A DNA stretch of 5,984 bases from NCBI GenBank assembly GCA_030589715.1, contig JAUUVE010000154.1:1-5984 (forward strand), in the 5' to 3' direction. Source of the DNA: Desulfobacteraceae bacterium. GTDB lineage: Bacteria; Desulfobacterota; DSM-4660; Desulfatiglandales; Desulfatiglandaceae. Below are positions 5,888 to 5,984 of the stretch, in pieces. The notes beneath the pieces were generated by a model. That model saw only the letters and a program-made list of their open reading frames with translations. It did no database searches and was not told the origin of the DNA. Every line of letters starts with the position of its first letter. Position 1 is the first letter of the stretch. The translations under genes and the position numbers were made by a program.

Positions 5888-5984
5888 TCAGCCGGGAGGC
5901 CTGAAACTAATCCTCACCGCGGCGACCTCCTGGAGAGGGGTTCCAGCACCAGGCTCCTGCTTGACAGCCAGCCCTGTCCCCTCC
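5888..5984 (-). CDS. ftsI: C-terminal end of a PASTA-tailed penicillin-binding protein (FtsI/PBP2X-like), partial
   Basis: Only the last 31 codons and a TGA stop lie in the window; the gene enters from the right edge. The readable tail, beginning EGTGLAVKQEPGAGTP and ending VRISFRPPG, has the layout of the second half of a PASTA domain: a G-x-G turn, an alternating strand, the P-G-A-G-T-P turn, then a final beta strand. PASTA domains occur at the C-terminus of some class B penicillin-binding proteins and of Ser/Thr kinases, and can bind muropeptide or beta-lactam-like ligands. Lying directly upstream of murE in a dcw cluster, this is most likely the division transpeptidase FtsI (PBP3), a periplasmic, membrane-anchored enzyme that crosslinks septal peptidoglycan. 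The transpeptidase domain itself is not visible, so the symbol rests on gene order plus the tail. Another PASTA protein cannot be excluded. Confidence 0.75.
   Translation of the reverse strand, partial: EGTGLAVKQEPGAGTPLQEVAAVRISFRPPG

Overview
The window is one stretch of a dcw (division and cell wall) cluster. All genes are on the minus strand, so the order of transcription runs from the right end of the window to the left: the 3' end of a PASTA-tailed ftsI-type penicillin-binding protein, then murE, murF, a stand-alone receiver-domain protein, mraY, and murD, which runs off the left edge. There are no rRNA or tRNA genes, CRISPR arrays, insertion sequences or credible plus-strand genes. Apart from the receiver gene, the order is the classical ftsI-murE-murF-mraY-murD order of Gram-negative bacteria.

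Organism: MurE carries the DNPR signature (residues 411-414) of meso-diaminopimelate-adding enzymes, so the peptidoglycan is probably of the mDAP type. Base composition is middling, and AGG is a common arginine codon. A PASTA tail on the division transpeptidase together with this gene order would suit Desulfobacterota (former Deltaproteobacteria) or a neighbouring phylum. This is an inference from general features; no taxonomic marker is present.

Layout: 5888-5984 is the last 31 codons of ftsI. 5764-5887 is a 124-nt spacer, the only sizeable non-coding stretch, and it holds two inverted repeats, one of them a 20-bp-stem hairpin. 4222-5763 is murE. 2805-4241 is murF, which starts at a GTG inside the end of murE. 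2396-2791 is the receiver protein. 1301-2380 is mraY. 1-1298 is murD, whose first codons contain five tandem copies of a 7-bp repeat. Junctions after murE are tight: a 20-nt overlap, then gaps of 13, 15 and 2 nt, which suggests one polycistronic transcript with translational coupling.

How the genes work together: MurD, MurE and MurF are paralogous ATP-dependent amide ligases. They add D-Glu, meso-DAP and D-Ala-D-Ala in turn to the UDP-MurNAc peptide. MraY moves the finished phospho-MurNAc-pentapeptide onto undecaprenyl phosphate to make lipid I. The FtsI-type protein crosslinks the polymerised product at the septum. The receiver protein has no known place in this pathway. Its position inside the operon, the heptamer repeat inside murD and the hairpin in front of murE are the three points most worth following up.
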